A stretch of 64,000 nt of DNA from Paramacrobiotus metropolitanus (lineage: Eukaryota > Tardigrada > Eutardigrada > Parachela > Macrobiotidae): positions 1,054,001-1,118,000 of the forward strand of contig NW_026570242.1 of the NCBI RefSeq assembly GCF_019649055.1. Direction: 5' to 3'. This document shows positions 1-12,199 of this stretch, piece after piece. Numbering within the stretch: position 1 is the stretch's first letter; every line of letters starts with the position of its first letter. The position numbers and the translations under genes are program-made. The notes under the pieces are model-generated. The model was not told the DNA's origin, did no database searches, and was given only the letters and a program-made list of their open reading frames with translations.

Positions 1-668
1 TAAGCCCAGGACCTGTTCAAACTGTTCAAAACAAACTGTGTACACTACTTATCTGCGCCAGTACATACCGTACTTGATACTAGTACTTATACATAAGTAC
101 AGCACTTAGATTTCGTAATATTTCGGAGGGTTTCGGGACATTTGACATGATAAATGTTATGATATAATACAATAATTATGTTACGATAGATGTTATGATA
201 ATACAATAATAATAAATTATTATTATAGAAGACTATGTAGTATGCACTTATTGCACCGTCAAGAAGGGAGAAAACCAAGTCACTTAAACCGTTTCCTTGG
301 ACTGTTACCCCACTGGGTGACACCAGCAGTACAAAGATACGGTGTATAATTTGAGTTTTCTCTTCGATTTTAATACTACTTAGTATGGTTGTCATATCGT
401 CGCAAAAACATTGGGTTTCTGTTAAAGCGTTTTTTTATGACTTTTGCGATACATGTTAATATTTTTTTCAAAAGCGATGTGATCTACTACCAGGAATCCA
501 GTGCTTGATTTTCTGCCATGATTTTGACTTGTCCATTTCTGCCGGTGTCAAAAAGTAACAAGTGTCCTTACACCGAACATGTAGCAGTGTAGTGCCGGTT
601 TTGACGTATCTCCTGATTATTTATTTTCAGTCTTCTGCCCGTAGCATTTTGCCAGTATTTGTTTTGCC
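1..668. other. AT-rich intergenic DNA upstream of DRC4
   Basis: I find no convincing gene here. Around 150-235 there are short, imperfect AT-rich repeats (runs of aataat and gatgttatgat). The stretch just before 669 presumably holds the promoter and 5' UTR of the DRC4-like gene, but no element can be assigned by eye. Confidence 0.4.
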
Positions 669-2980
669 ATGCCGAAATCTAAAGAGCCTATGGCTCTGTC
701 TACACCAGCTCTTCCTGACCGTAAGGACATAATTAACCCACTCGCAGATGCCAAGTCGAACATGACTGCCAAGGGTGACCTGCTGACGGTACTATCGAAA
801 TCAGCACAACAGCAGCAAAACAACGATGCATGGCTGCGCACAAAATGTCCTACGGTGGAAGATGTGCATACCATAATGCTGGATGAACTTTACCGGGAAA
901 TTTATGCGAAACATCTTGTACGGTTGTCCGCAGATGAAATGGATGAAGGACCGCTCGATATGGTTAATGGAGCTAAACTGAAAGAACTGACACATAAACA
1001 AGTAAGTACGCTTATTGCATAGTTCAGAGAAGTTAAAAAGAATCAATAACTTGAAATCTTGAACTTTTCTTGGACATATGGATGATGTTTTTCATGCTTT
1101 CCAATACCGACTACAATAAACATCCATCATGTAACTGGTAGGTATCAATGCTTACAGCAACTGGATTTGGTTACAAAGATGGACTTCCACATTAAAAAAG
1201 AGAAAAATCAGCAAATTGTGGCATCTCAGGAAAAGGAAATGTTTTTTCAAGAAGTCGAACAACTAAGCAGGAGAATCAAAAATAACGCGTCCGCTCTTTT
1301 GGTCCTTGGACAGGATTTGTCACATGCTAATGATGAATTCCGCAGTCGCACGTCAGTGAGTTGCAAATACAAAATTTTCGTGCTGTAAAAGAAGGTAGAT
1401 AATAACGATTAATAATACAATTATTATTATATAAACTGAAGTGCGCTCAGACCGTTCAAAAATTCTTATGCTTCGCCAGTGGCTTTTCTGGTCTTCTAAT
1501 ATTTTTTTTGCTGTCAGGTAAACAAGCAAAAATTGAAGAACCTGATGAGTGAGCAATACAATCAATCGTTTTTCGGGAAAATCGAGGAGTTGGGCAAATT
1601 TCCGGGAAAGTTTGAAAACAACTGGCAGCAAGAGCAAACGGCTTACGAAAGCCTAATGCATTCAGTGCAGAATGAAATCAACAAGCGTCAGACATTAGAC
1701 AACTTCAATCGTGAGCTTAGGTTGGTATGTCAAAAATGATTTCATAATTGCTTTAATTTCTTCACGTACCTGCTATAGGCTGCCAGTATCCCGTAGTGCT
1801 CGAAAATCGCCATTCAGTTACCCGGTATTACCAAGTTTTATCAAGTTTTATGGCCCTTTGTTGAACTTTGTAGGGGCAGTTATCCAAAATGCAGACGAAA
1901 AGAGAAGAATTTGTAGCCACTCAAGAAACTCTAATCGACACATTTGAGCATTACACCGAACTCTTAAGGAAGAGCACCGAGAATGGTCTCAAGGACTATA
2001 TTCGGAAAACAGATGACGACAAGGCCTTTTGTATCACGTATATGCTCGAAATCCAAGCCAAAAACCTGAACAATTTGCGAAACTATTTTCAGGATATCGT
2101 TGCCAGTGAGTTTTGGCATCGGTTGGCATCGCAGATTTCCTGTTTTGCATTGCTTATTTGCAGGCAATGCCGATATTATAAACGAACTGAAAAAGCAAGT
2201 GGATTCCCGGCATGTTGCGTTGGAACGTGTGGAGCGAGCGACATACTCGGCTTTAGAAGAATTAAGTCGCTATCGCGAACCCATGCAGCAAATCGAAGCC
2301 GAAATTGTGCAATGTGAGAAAATTCTGTCCACGTCCAAAGCCGTTAGAGAAGGTTTGTCCAAACTGCATCTTCAGAAGCGTCTACTGGCAGACGAGGTGA
2401 AACGCTTAGGCTGGATAAAAGAAATTGAGCAAACTAAAATCGAAAAGGTACTCAAGATTTAGCAGTTCATGCTGAAGCAAATAGCGATGACTTTTTCTTT
2501 GTTAGTGTAACGAAGAGTTAGCGCAAATTCAGCAGTCGTATTATGAGACCAAATTTTCCATAACGCAAAAAGCGGCCCAGTCCTCCCTAATTCACAGCAA
2601 AGCCTCGGCATTAATATCTGACGAGGCCAGCATGTACGAAATAACCTACGCCATTCTCAAAGACCTTTGCGGATTCAGTCCATCTGCAGTTGCGGATTCG
2701 AGAAGTATTGTGGAAGCAGTTCTGGCACGGGATACTGAGCGAGTAAATGGATTGCTAATGGAAGCATCTGCATTAAAAAAGGTCAGCAGGAATCTCAAAA
2801 TAGTGAAAATTAATACATACAAGTTTCTCATCATCATTAAGATCACACATGCGCTTTGTTTAGAAGTATAACGAGTTATGGGATTCTGTAAGCCATGCTT
2901 TCCAACAAAAGACGAAAATGACTTTGGACGCTGTTGGTTTCCGAATACCTGATTTGAATTTGCTATCCCCCATAATATGA
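669..2980 (+). CDS. GAS8: DRC4/GAS8-like dynein regulatory complex subunit, seven exons
   Basis: I join exons 669-1001, 1158-1355, 1518-1724, 1880-2105, 2164-2447, 2506-2781 and 2864-2980 into a frame-consistent protein of 546 aa. It is almost entirely predicted coiled coil. The best family signature runs from exon 4 into exon 5: an NLNNLRNYFQDI segment followed by IINELKKQV, which lines up with the IKNYYNDIT...INSLKEQM core of DRC4/GAS8. The C-terminus (YNELWDSV...VGFRIPDL) matches the family's conserved tail. DRC4 is a structural subunit of the nexin-dynein regulatory complex on axonemal doublet microtubules and tunes dynein activity in motile cilia and sperm tails. Two introns use weak donors (GTACTC after 2447, GTCAGC after 2781). 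The first about 110 residues do not resemble GAS8. Exon 7 could instead start at 2867. The family call is by recognition, not search. Confidence 0.78.
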
Positions 2981-3777
2981 TCCAGACAGGTTTCGAGGAA
3001 GATAACTACGTCCAACAATTCAGATATGTCAGCGGAGAAGATGTGGAAAATGCAGCAGGGCGTTTCTCCAGTTTCGGAATCCGAAAAAGAAACCGCACTC
3101 CTTTTAAAATGTTTCAGAAGCCGGAAAGTGTAATGCGCGTATCTTATAACTGATGCTGCAGCTTTTTGCAGTACTCTCTTTGTTTTAACTTTCGGTTTTA
3201 TCAGTTTCCATTGATTTCCTCCAGATTCCGATTTCGTGAAATCCTTACACATACCATCTGATAAGATTTTCACACTCGTATTTCACTCTTAAGTCTTAAG
3301 TAAAATACTTCAGGAAAAAGCTTAACCAGTAGTTAAACCAGCTTAATTAACTTTTTTTCGATTTGTGAATTTGCGAGACCGCTTCAACTTCAAGCTTCTG
3401 CTTGCAGGCCAAGTGGAATCTAACATAGCAACTCTACGGACGATGGGGTACTCCGCATGAGCTTTTTGTTCATTATATTGTCCAAATTAACTTTTTGTCC
3501 ATTATATTATATGTATCTGAACATCTGTTACAGTCCGCACACAAAATCGTTAAGAACTTCAAAGTACGTTTAGTGCAGAAAATGCGAAATTATTTTTATT
3601 ATTTGTATTGACACAACTGTTTACAAAACCGACAACACGAGGAAATCATCATGAAGCGTTTTTGTGGCTGCGTAAAGTAGCCACGACAAACCATCCTTTT
3701 GTGCATAAAAATTTAAAAGTGTGAAGAAAACTGGAGAAGAAACATTACAAATTAAAATATGGTAAAATCCGGCACTT
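2981..3777. other. Convergent intergenic region between DRC4-like and Ser/Arg-rich genes
   Basis: This is the shared 3' region of two convergent genes. It is AT-rich. The phrase tttttgtccattatatt occurs twice near 3470-3510 as a short direct repeat. I see no coding potential beyond short spurious frames. Confidence 0.4.
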
Positions 3778-6700
3778 TCATCTCTCGTTTTGTTTTTTCT
3801 TTCGCTTCTTTTTCCTTGCTGCCAGAGAATAATCAGATGCGTCGCTGGCAATACTGTTATCCGATTCAACTGCTCCATCGGTTCCGGTATATTCACTTTC
3901 TGTTTGGCTCTGCTGCGAGCGTGTAGACAGTTGCGAATGGGCACTGCTTTTATTGGCCAAAGAAGTGTGTGAATATTCTTCGCTTTGATCATCACTTTCA
4001 CCACTCTCCCCACTACGACTTGATCCACCCGAAGCGCCACTGTATGTCCAAGAAAACTGCGAATGCTTCGGCGACATGTGGCTGGCCGTACTGTGTATGT
4101 TGGAGGTCCGCGACATCCCGGGTTTCATGCCATATGCCATGTTAGGATGTAGAAGATCGGGCTGCAGTCTGGATGGTATGTTGGACGGTGCTGGGAAAGA
4201 CGTGCCACTAGCGGATCGTTCAATCTCCGAGTGAATGCTGTGCACTTCCGAGTAAAACGAGCGTTCACTTGAATGACTCGACACAGCGATTACCCCGCTT
4301 CCATTTGGCGATGAGGCGCGATTGCGTGAGCTGGTACTTCGTAAACTTTCCACTGATACTGACGGTCCCATATCGTATGCGCTAGAAGGGACTGACCGCA
4401 GCGTAGATTTACTAGGCCGATCGCTATGCCGTGACATATCGGAAGCCGTCCGGGCTGGACTGATCGAGCGAACACTATGTCCGCTTCTACTGCTAACCGG
4501 CTGGAACTTCCCAGAACGGTCACTTAAGCGCGAAACGTGCGAGGAAGTCCTGACTGGGTGCAATGAGCGGACGCTGTGTCCAGAGGGCGTAGCAGAGATG
4601 GATAACTCGCTGGGCCGATCACTGTGGCGAGTGCGCCCGGAAGCTGTGGTGGTGGTCCTCACTGAGTGCTGACTCAAATCCGACCGATCGGTATGCTTAG
4701 ATGGCGCTGCGGAAACAGATGTCTCACTTGGCCGATCACTGTGGCGGGTACGTCCTGAAGCTGTTGTTGTGGTCCTAATTGAATGCTTACTTGGATCGGA
4801 GCGAGCGGTATGTTTAGATGGCGATGTCGCAGTGGATAATTCGCTAGAACGATCGCTATGGCGGGTTCGCCCGGACGCCGTCGTGGTCGTTCGGATGGAA
4901 TGTTTACTCAAATCCGATCGATCGGTATGCCTCGAAGCCGTTGGGCGGGTTGCGGCAGATTTCCCCGAATGCCGACTCTCCGGTCTTTGAATCTCAGATC
5001 TATCCGAGCGGTTGCCAATGGGCGCTGCTGACCTTCCGGAATTTTGGGATCTGCCTGTTCGATGCGAAAACTGCGCAGAACTTTCCAGAGGGCGATCAGC
5101 TCTTCCACTTCTTTCAGTCCGGTGTGATAAGTCTGACGCCTTCGTGTAAACTTTGCTTTCGATTTCGCTGGGTTCGTGGGACACCGTGTGCTCCACAGTG
5201 AATCGAGAATTTGAAGGGGTCAATCGTGCCGAATACTGATCTTTCTCACGCCGGTCGATAGACCGCTCTGTCGCCCGTGTAGCGATGGACTTTGGAGCAC
5301 TTGATACTGCAGAATGCCGGCTACTGCTGGGTTCCTTAGAAAATGCGGTACGTGTGCTATGGTACGATCTGGATCGTTGACTGGCAGGTGACCGGCTTGT
5401 CCGTCCACTTCGTTGCGAACTATGGGAGGCAGTCATATGAACCAGAAGAGATTTCTCACTACCTGCTGGCTGAAATTTTGAGCGCTCTGATTTGCGTGAA
5501 GCATTGGACATGCTGGAGCCATAACTTGCGGACGGTTTCCGCAATCGGGAATTGCCGCTGGTTTTTGAGTAACGGGAACCTAGTCCAGATGGTTTGCCGG
5601 ACACCTGACTTGTGTCACTGGGAACTTGCGTAATTTCGCTTCGCGCGCTTCTGGTAGATGGTTTTGATCCACCACTGCTGGTGGTTCTTGCGGACGGAGT
5701 TGTGTTCAATCGAGAGCGGCTAGGGGACCGAGACTGGCTGTGAGCTATCTTGAAAGTGACGGAACTGGGAGTTTTCGTCTGGATCGTGTCAGATTGAGAA
5801 TGGTGTTCTGGTGGCACGGTATGGATTGTGGTCGACGATCCAGTCCGACCTGTAGTGCCTCCGTGCGAGCGTAAAGAGCTTCTATTTGTCAGAGCCGACC
5901 GGGGTATCGACCGATTGACTGACGGTCGATGCCGAGTGGATCGGGAGTTATTAACCATTTTCTCCTCCGACGCGCCGGAATCTCCAGCCGAACTGACTAC
6001 GGAGGTTTTACTGGCGGCTGCGTGGCGTTTTTTTGGGCTTCTGTGGGAGCGCAAAGACAACAATGACTCCTTTTTGTGCGCCCCTTTTTTTTGGGTCTCC
6101 TGTTGTGGTTCTCTGCTTGCTCCCTTTGCTGAACCGTGATTCGCTGATGTTTTATGCATGCCTTGGCGAGAATTCAAATTTGTGGACGGGACACTTCCGC
6201 GTGAGTCGCTGGACGCTTTACTTGGCTGATGTAATGCATTTTCCTCCGAATCTCGGCTAAAACTCTTGTATACGCGGCTTTGTGGGTGCTCTATGCGAGA
6301 GTGGACATGAATATAAGGGCCTTTGTCTGAGGTTCGGTGCTCGATCGAAGTCCGGCTGCCAGGCGGACCCTGGATGCTTTGACGGGATATTGCTTCTTCT
6401 TCACATGATGAGCTGGATGAGCTGCTTCCCTGCAGCGGATCTGACCTTTGGGAGTGCAGACTTCTACGAGTGGACCGTCTTTCCCGCAGTGCCCTTTGAG
6501 GAGAACCTTTCGTTGGCATCTCGTCAATAACGCTTGACTTCGCCGAAGACTTTTTGCGCGGAAGACTGCCAAGAGACGGCAATGTTTCTGGCTCGCAAGA
6601 CGTATCTGTTCGAGAAATATCTTCATCTGGGCATGTTTCGTCGCTAATAGTACTTTTTCGCCTGGACGCACCATCGACACTTTGTCGGGATTGCTTCGCT

Positions 6701-8066
6701 GGCTCGGATAGCGTCGAAGCTATCGATGGGCGGCTCCCTGAGGTGTGTGAGTTTGGGTCCTGCTTGCTCGATCTCCTTGGATAAGACGGTGAATCGTCGA
6801 ACGGCTGTGAAGTCTCCGATATCGCTTCTTGTACGGCATGTGATTCAGACGGTAGCGAGCTGGTGCTGGTGCGCGATTGACGAGAGGGAATCGATTCCTC
6901 AGTGGGCACTGATATCCTGGATCTCTGACCACCCTCATCTGGTACAGGAGACGAGATGGACTCTCTGGGAACAGTAATTTTTACCCGTGATGTGCTGTCT
7001 GTCGAACTTATTGATTGAGTAGACGCTCGTCTTGGCAGCGATCCAGCAGAATCTAGGGATTGCGTTGTTGAGCTCCTGCTCTGTTGCGAATCTCTGTACT
7101 GATTTCGACTAGGAAAACTGTTTCTGCGTTCGATCGTAGAGTACTGTTCCAAGACCGTTACATCGGAGATCGGCTGATTGGTCACTGAGGATCTGGGATT
7201 GGCATCTGACTGATTGCGCGGTAGAGCACTTCCACTGGATTCTTTTGATCTAGGAGAAGCTCCTCCCAAAGACTGACTTCCTCTTGCAGAGAAAATCGGT
7301 TCGGCAGAATTAGCTGATGCTTCGGTGTCGCCTGGAATGGTGTCAGACGGTAATTCGCTGGGCGTGGTCGTTAGATTAGAGTTTCCGCCGGGAAGCAATA
7401 CCGACTGATCACGCTGCGATAAACCTTGGTTTGAAAGGGTGTCTCGAAAAGCAGCATAGCTATTGTGGGACTGGGATAATAGCCGACTAAGCTTCTTTTC
7501 CACAGCTGAAGGCAATTCTTCATTCGGCGCACCTCTTAAATAGCGTATGTCATTTTGAAGCTGAAGAAACTGAAAAGGGAATTACAATGCTCTCTTTCTT
7601 AAATCTGCGGCAAACGTTTCGGTACATGAAAAGCAGTTGAGCCATTAAGCGTCGAACCGTTGCAAAGCGTACGTATGTTTTCATCATCAGTAAATAGACT
7701 CAAATAAAATAATGACATGCTCACCTGGGTTTTGACAAAAGACTGGATATTCAGGACGTTGTTATCGATATACGATAAATAATCATGGGGGTGGTCGATA
7801 TCAAGTTTGTGGCATGCGTTCACGAAAAAATTCGCAACTTCATCTGATCGCTCGAGCACTTGGGTGCGAATAGTGCTATGACACCGGTCGACGGCTGCCA
7901 TAAAATCGTCTCTGTAAATTCAATGGCGTCTTCATGAGTCATACTTGCACTGATGTATCATGTATTAAGCGGCCGAACATAAACAAATGCCCACTTACCT
8001 ATGGTCAGCTGAATCTGAGCTCTCCGAAATTACGTTGCTAATACTGCTTAGCGGTCCAGAAGTCAT
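3778..8066 (-). CDS. Large Ser/Arg-rich low-complexity protein, three exons
   Basis: Minus-strand exons 8066-7999, 7911-7725 and 7569-3778 join in frame to about 1,348 aa. The start is the ATG at 8066, since the reading frame is continuous through two good GT-AG introns (89 and 155 nt). The first about 130 residues are ordinary helical sequence (SIRTQVLERSDEVANFF and onward). The remaining about 1,200 are disordered and dominated by Ser, Arg, Thr and Pro, with many SRS, SER and RHSDR motifs reminiscent of RS-type or phosphorylation-rich scaffolds. A 39-residue unit is repeated about three times (see the repeat at 4570-4930). The C-terminus ends in a basic ARKKKRKKKQ patch that could be a nuclear localisation signal. 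I do not recognise the family. Composition alone cannot separate a splicing-type RS protein from a sperm or cytoskeletal protein. Confidence 0.75.
4570..4930 (-). repeat. 117-bp (39-aa) coding tandem repeat inside the Ser/Arg-rich gene
   Basis: About three consecutive units each encode a block containing HTDRSDL, HSIRTTTTASGRTRHSDR and a variable tail. The marker cgatcggtatg-like phrase recurs near 4686, 4803 and 4921, about 117 bp apart. Units differ at a few codons, mostly conserving Ser, Thr and Arg positions, and keep frame exactly. Confidence 0.8.
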
Positions 8067-8767
8067 AAACAATCGAATTTTCCCCCAGCATTAATTTACG
8101 CTACCCGGCAGGATTACTGGCATATGATTTGCAGACAAAGAGCCATTAATCTAACAAGAAAACACTAAAACCAAAGCACCGCGACCAAAGTATTTTGGTC
8201 GTTCTCCTGATAGTCGAAACTCGAAAGATCAATGCAAATGACACCTCTCCTAAATTTTTATATTTAGGATATGACCACAGTTTAAGCCCAATACGCTGAC
8301 GTCCTGTATTGGCTCTCTGCCACGGAGAATTCAAATAAATCGACAGTCTGTATGCGAATGGGGGCGACAGGTTAAGTATGCTAGGTACGAGCGTTCCGAT
8401 AAACCAATGCTTTGATCAGTTACCATCTTACCATCAGTGCAAAGTGCAAAACTGCGAAACAACTAACCAAATGCAAATCATTTTAAAGATTAAACAAAAT
8501 AAGTTCAAAGTTACGGTAGGTATTTTCGAGAGCAGCCAAAAAACAGCCTAACAGAAAGTTTAAAAGGTGCGACCATAAGCGTGCTCAAGTGTTGGGATGA
8601 AACGTGTTAACTGTTAAGTATCTGTAACATCATCATGACAACATGCATACAGGCTACGGTCAGAGCGGGGTGCAGTTCCCGCCACGTGGTATTTCATTCA
8701 AATTATGTAGGATTTTTTATCTGTAATCTTTCATGTCTAGTGAGCTGTTGGTCATGTCGTGAACAAT
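8067..8767. other. Divergent promoter region
   Basis: This gap lies between the head-to-head starts of the Ser/Arg-rich gene (-) and the coiled-coil gene (+), so it probably contains both promoters. No TATA box or other element stands out. Confidence 0.35.
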
Positions 8768-9769
8768 ATGAGCCGAGATTATCGTGGAGGAAATCTCTCC
8801 CTGCCACGTAGGCCAACCGGTGGCAGGGAGACACAGCCGTACGATCTGGTAGATGACATCGTACCGCTGACGTGCTCCATGAAACCGCCACCAATGGAAA
8901 GCATGCGCAACTCAAGTCTTCCTGGTGTGGACGATGCTGATTACCATTCAAACCCAGATATCGGTATGAGAAGCTCAAAAGTGCAAAGCATTAAGAACAA
9001 ATTAGACGACTTAGAACCCCGTATCAACAGCATGGGCGACAAACTGCAGAGAGTCGCGGACGATATGAGCAAATTTCGGGATTTGTTGGCGACTCGACGG
9101 AGAGAAATGGAAGAGCTGGAACGAAACATAGGCGAACGTGTCTGCCGCACTGAGCAGAGACTACAACAGCAGACCAGGGAATTGTGTGATTACAAGGCTG
9201 ACTGTGCGACGGATAACACTGCATTACGCCAAACCGTTGATAACCTTTGCACGGAAGTTAATTGTTTGCGAACGTGGGTGCTTGATAATCTACGACAAAT
9301 TAACGCTAAACTGGATAATAAGGACAAGGAATACTGCAATTTCAAGTCCAGCGCTTTCCAGCGTTTACGGGCCAGCGAACAGGGTTTGTCGTCTAAAGGG
9401 AGCGATGTTCAGTGTTTCCGCGCTGAGGTTGAGGCGCGTTTTGCAGCTCTCAAGGATGCTTTGAGCATTACTTTGCAGCGGTCTCCGGGTTGCGAACCAG
9501 GCCTAGACGAAACAGTTACCGACACTGTGATAACCACTATCCATGACGACAGTTATAGAGGGAGTTCTCTGAAAAAGAGTGGAGGTTTTGGCGGTGATTC
9601 CAGAGGTACGTGGCCCAAAGACCCGAACAGAAGGTCAACGGCACGAGAAAGCACTGATACGAACTCCGCAGCGGATCATTTGGTATCGGAAGTTGTTCAC
9701 AGAGCCGAGACTGCCCTAGACCAGATGAAGCGTGACACATTACGATTACAGGGCCAAAATGCTATGTGA
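8768..9769 (+). CDS. Single-exon coiled-coil protein of unknown function
   Basis: The ATG at 8768 opens a 333-aa frame with no introns. A disordered N-terminus (about residues 1-70, with PRRPTGG and PPPMESM) precedes a long coiled coil from about residue 70 to 230. That coil has regular leucines and several cysteines (LCDYKADC, NLCTEVNCL) which could give inter-chain disulfides or simply line a heptad face. A Gly/Ser/Arg-rich linker and a short C-terminal helix follow. There is no transmembrane segment and no signal peptide. I do not recognise the family. Its setting among axonemal genes makes a cytoskeletal role a reasonable guess, but that is context only. Confidence 0.7.
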   Translation: MSRDYRGGNLSLPRRPTGGRETQPYDLVDDIVPLTCSMKPPPMESMRNSSLPGVDDADYHSNPDIGMRSSKVQSIKNKLDDLEPRINSMGDKLQRVADDMSKFRDLLATRRREMEELERNIGERVCRTEQRLQQQTRELCDYKADCATDNTALRQTVDNLCTEVNCLRTWVLDNLRQINAKLDNKDKEYCNFKSSAFQRLRASEQGLSSKGSDVQCFRAEVEARFAALKDALSITLQRSPGCEPGLDETVTDTVITTIHDDSYRGSSLKKSGGFGGDSRGTWPKDPNRRSTARESTDTNSAADHLVSEVVHRAETALDQMKRDTLRLQGQNAM

Positions 9770-10331
9770 TCAGTAATGGGACGTTTTCTTATAACTGACC
9801 GCGAGAATTATGTAGTCTGTATGAATCTCAGTAATTAGTGTGGCAGTCTCTCGGTTTTGAGTTAGCCTCTGTTCTACTGATTTAGATTATTTTATTGTTT
9901 TATTTGTTTACTTCAGTTATGAACGCTTTTAATTGTAAGTGCCAAAAACTTTGCGGACCGCTGCAACAGGAAAAACGTCCCGGACATTTGCCCATCGACT
10001 TAACAAACATAACCCAAAAGCACTCGTCGTCTACAACAGTCGCATTGCCAAATTACACAACCGTTTGAATAAGTGGAAAAGCATTCCGAAGAAAAACTAA
10101 CCGTCTAAAGTTTTAGCTGCCAAGCCTTTATTTAGTCCCTTTATGGCATCCAAATCTGCATGGACGGTGCGTTGCACTTGGGCGATAGCAGAGTAAAGTT
10201 GAAATAGGGCGGCTACTGTGATCATAAAAATGATCAAACGGCTATATCGCCACCTAAAATACGAAACACATCATTGCCTAGAATACAGATACTTTATAGT
10301 TTATATTATCTTTTTCCATATTAATATCTTA
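9770..10331. other. Intergenic region without a gene
   Basis: This is the convergent 3' region of the coiled-coil gene and the following minus-strand gene. I see only short spurious frames and AT-rich sequence. Confidence 0.35.
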
Positions 10332-11614
10332 TTAACTGTACACAGTTGCGCACCACAAATTTTGCCATTTGTTGGGGTTGTCACCGTCGTTTTCGGTTTT
10401 CATTTCGTCGATTTCTAGTGCATCGCAACACGAGCGCATGAAATCGTCTGTTGCCTGCTGATTGGTCTTTGGTGTATCCAGAATCCCAGTTTCTGCCGCC
10501 AAATTATCCGCATCAAGTCCTTCCAGGTCTTCTTCATCGGAGTCGACCATCTCCAGTTCAGGGAAATGGGCTTCGTTTATATTAGTACAGGTCGCTAAAA
10601 CCTTGCAGATGTCGATGGCCGATTGAAAATGAGTGGAACTGGAACTCATCGCATCGCGAAAGATTGACTCCGCTGCGGCATGATCCAGCTCATAATGATC
10701 TGGCCCAGATGGACGTAAAAATTTAGCGTCGTGAGCCACTGGCAGACTGTGAAACGATGCTAATGATGAACGGAGCTTAACCTCCATTTCTGGCCATTCC
10801 GGCAGGCTGATGTCAGCTGAGGGACCGTGTTCTGCAATCTCCTGAATGGAAGATATTATTTCATCCTCTAAATTGTGTCGGAGCTGTGCGTGCTGCTGCG
10901 TGAGACGGCTGAGCTGCAACATACCATGAATATTGCAAAATTCAAAATGTATTAAAACAGGAAACTTCGTACGTACCTGATCACTGACCTTTCTGTTGAT
11001 AAGATTCGTCAGGTCATTATCTGGATGTGTTTTGGCAGAACTTTGAAGGTTTACCCAAGATTCCACTTGCTCGGCGACGGCCTTGGCAATACTGGTGCCC
11101 GTTTTGGCGAGAGCTTCTTCGAAAGCATCAAATGTTCTAAAGGATTAAACCGACTAATTATCGCGCAGAAGCTGATCGCGCTTTACGAGGTTGTAAAGTT
11201 ACGTTTTTTATTTAAAAATCGTTTTCCGTCGGGGAAGTTAAAGGGCGGTAGCAACGTACTATCGTTTTCAAGTATCATCGTACATCGTCTCCGCATTCGG
11301 TTCAGATAGGTCAGTCTGGGATGGTGTCCCTAATGCACGGTCACTGACTGTACTCTGCACCTGCTCCGGTGTAACTTCCGCTAATGTGGATTTGGCCTCA
11401 TCGATCATGTTTAACACCCTGAAAGCAAGAAATATGAATGCGTTAACGAATTCAAATGTTAAAACTTTGTACCATACAAAGTTTAGCCGCCGGCAATGAA
11501 GACGAGATTGTATTACTGAGCTGCAATCTTCAATAGTAAGCGGCAGGCAGTCTTGCTTTTACGCGGTCTAAAGTCAAAGCGTACATACCTTTCTAAACTA
11601 GTCTTGCTCAGCAT
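10332..11614 (-). CDS. 300-aa helical, acidic-tailed protein, four exons
   Basis: Minus-strand exons 11614-11589, 11418-11284, 11136-10977 and 10913-10332 join exactly in phase to 300 aa beginning MLSKTSLERVLNMIDEAKS. The splice sites are GTATGT/CAG, GTACGA/TAG and GTACGT/CAG. The middle (about residues 60-180) is helical, with a coiled-coil stretch LSRLTQQHAQLRHNLEDEI. The last 80 residues are acidic (VDSDEEDLEGLDADNL). No enzyme motif, signal peptide or membrane segment is visible. I do not recognise it. Small helical adaptor or complex subunits look like this, but no specific complex can be named. Exon 2's weak donor is the least certain junction. Confidence 0.65.
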
Positions 11615-12199
11615 CAGGTTTTTCGTCAACGTGCGGCTGCTTCTGCATGCAAGCCACACACGAAAAAAGATCTGTATCTCCGAGACAGAATTTTAGGTCT
11701 TTTTTAAAATATGTTACGTTAATACCTGCAAAAAGGAGAGCGTTAAAATCAAAGATTAAAACTGCAGCTTTGATATTTTCAGTTTTTTACTGCTTTAGCA
11801 ATAATGGTATAATCCGTAACAAAACGGAAGTCTAGCGTCTCGTAATACTGTAATATCAGGTTTTACTACTATAAAGTACTTACCTGACCTGCGCACAGCA
11901 AACTATGGTGGTATAACCATTTCATAAATAAACATTCGCTGTTGTTATTTGTTGACAACTGCAAACTGTTGCTAGACAACAACATAATGAAAAGCATAAA
12001 ATAAGCGGAGATATAATTCGGGCATCGAATAATAATGCAATACAGGCCTGTCGGATGCAGTAAACAGCATAAGACGATTGTACTAACTGACAAAAAGCCG
12101 GCGCGCAAAAGATCAACAGAAGAGTGAACACAGGAATAGTTTGAATGCGCAGTTCACCCGGCATTTATCTGCAATAGCCCCACACCACTGTAATAGTCC
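11615..12199. other. Divergent intergenic region
   Basis: This lies between the starts of the 300-aa protein (-) and the TPR protein (+). Minus-strand frames here have hydrophobic runs, but they lack splice support and overlap the likely promoters, so I do not call them. Confidence 0.35.

Noticed and set aside
11869..12164. Minus-strand frames with signal-peptide-like starts
   Set aside because: Two overlapping frames both look hydrophobic, which is typical of AT-rich DNA. They occupy the probable promoter between two divergent genes.
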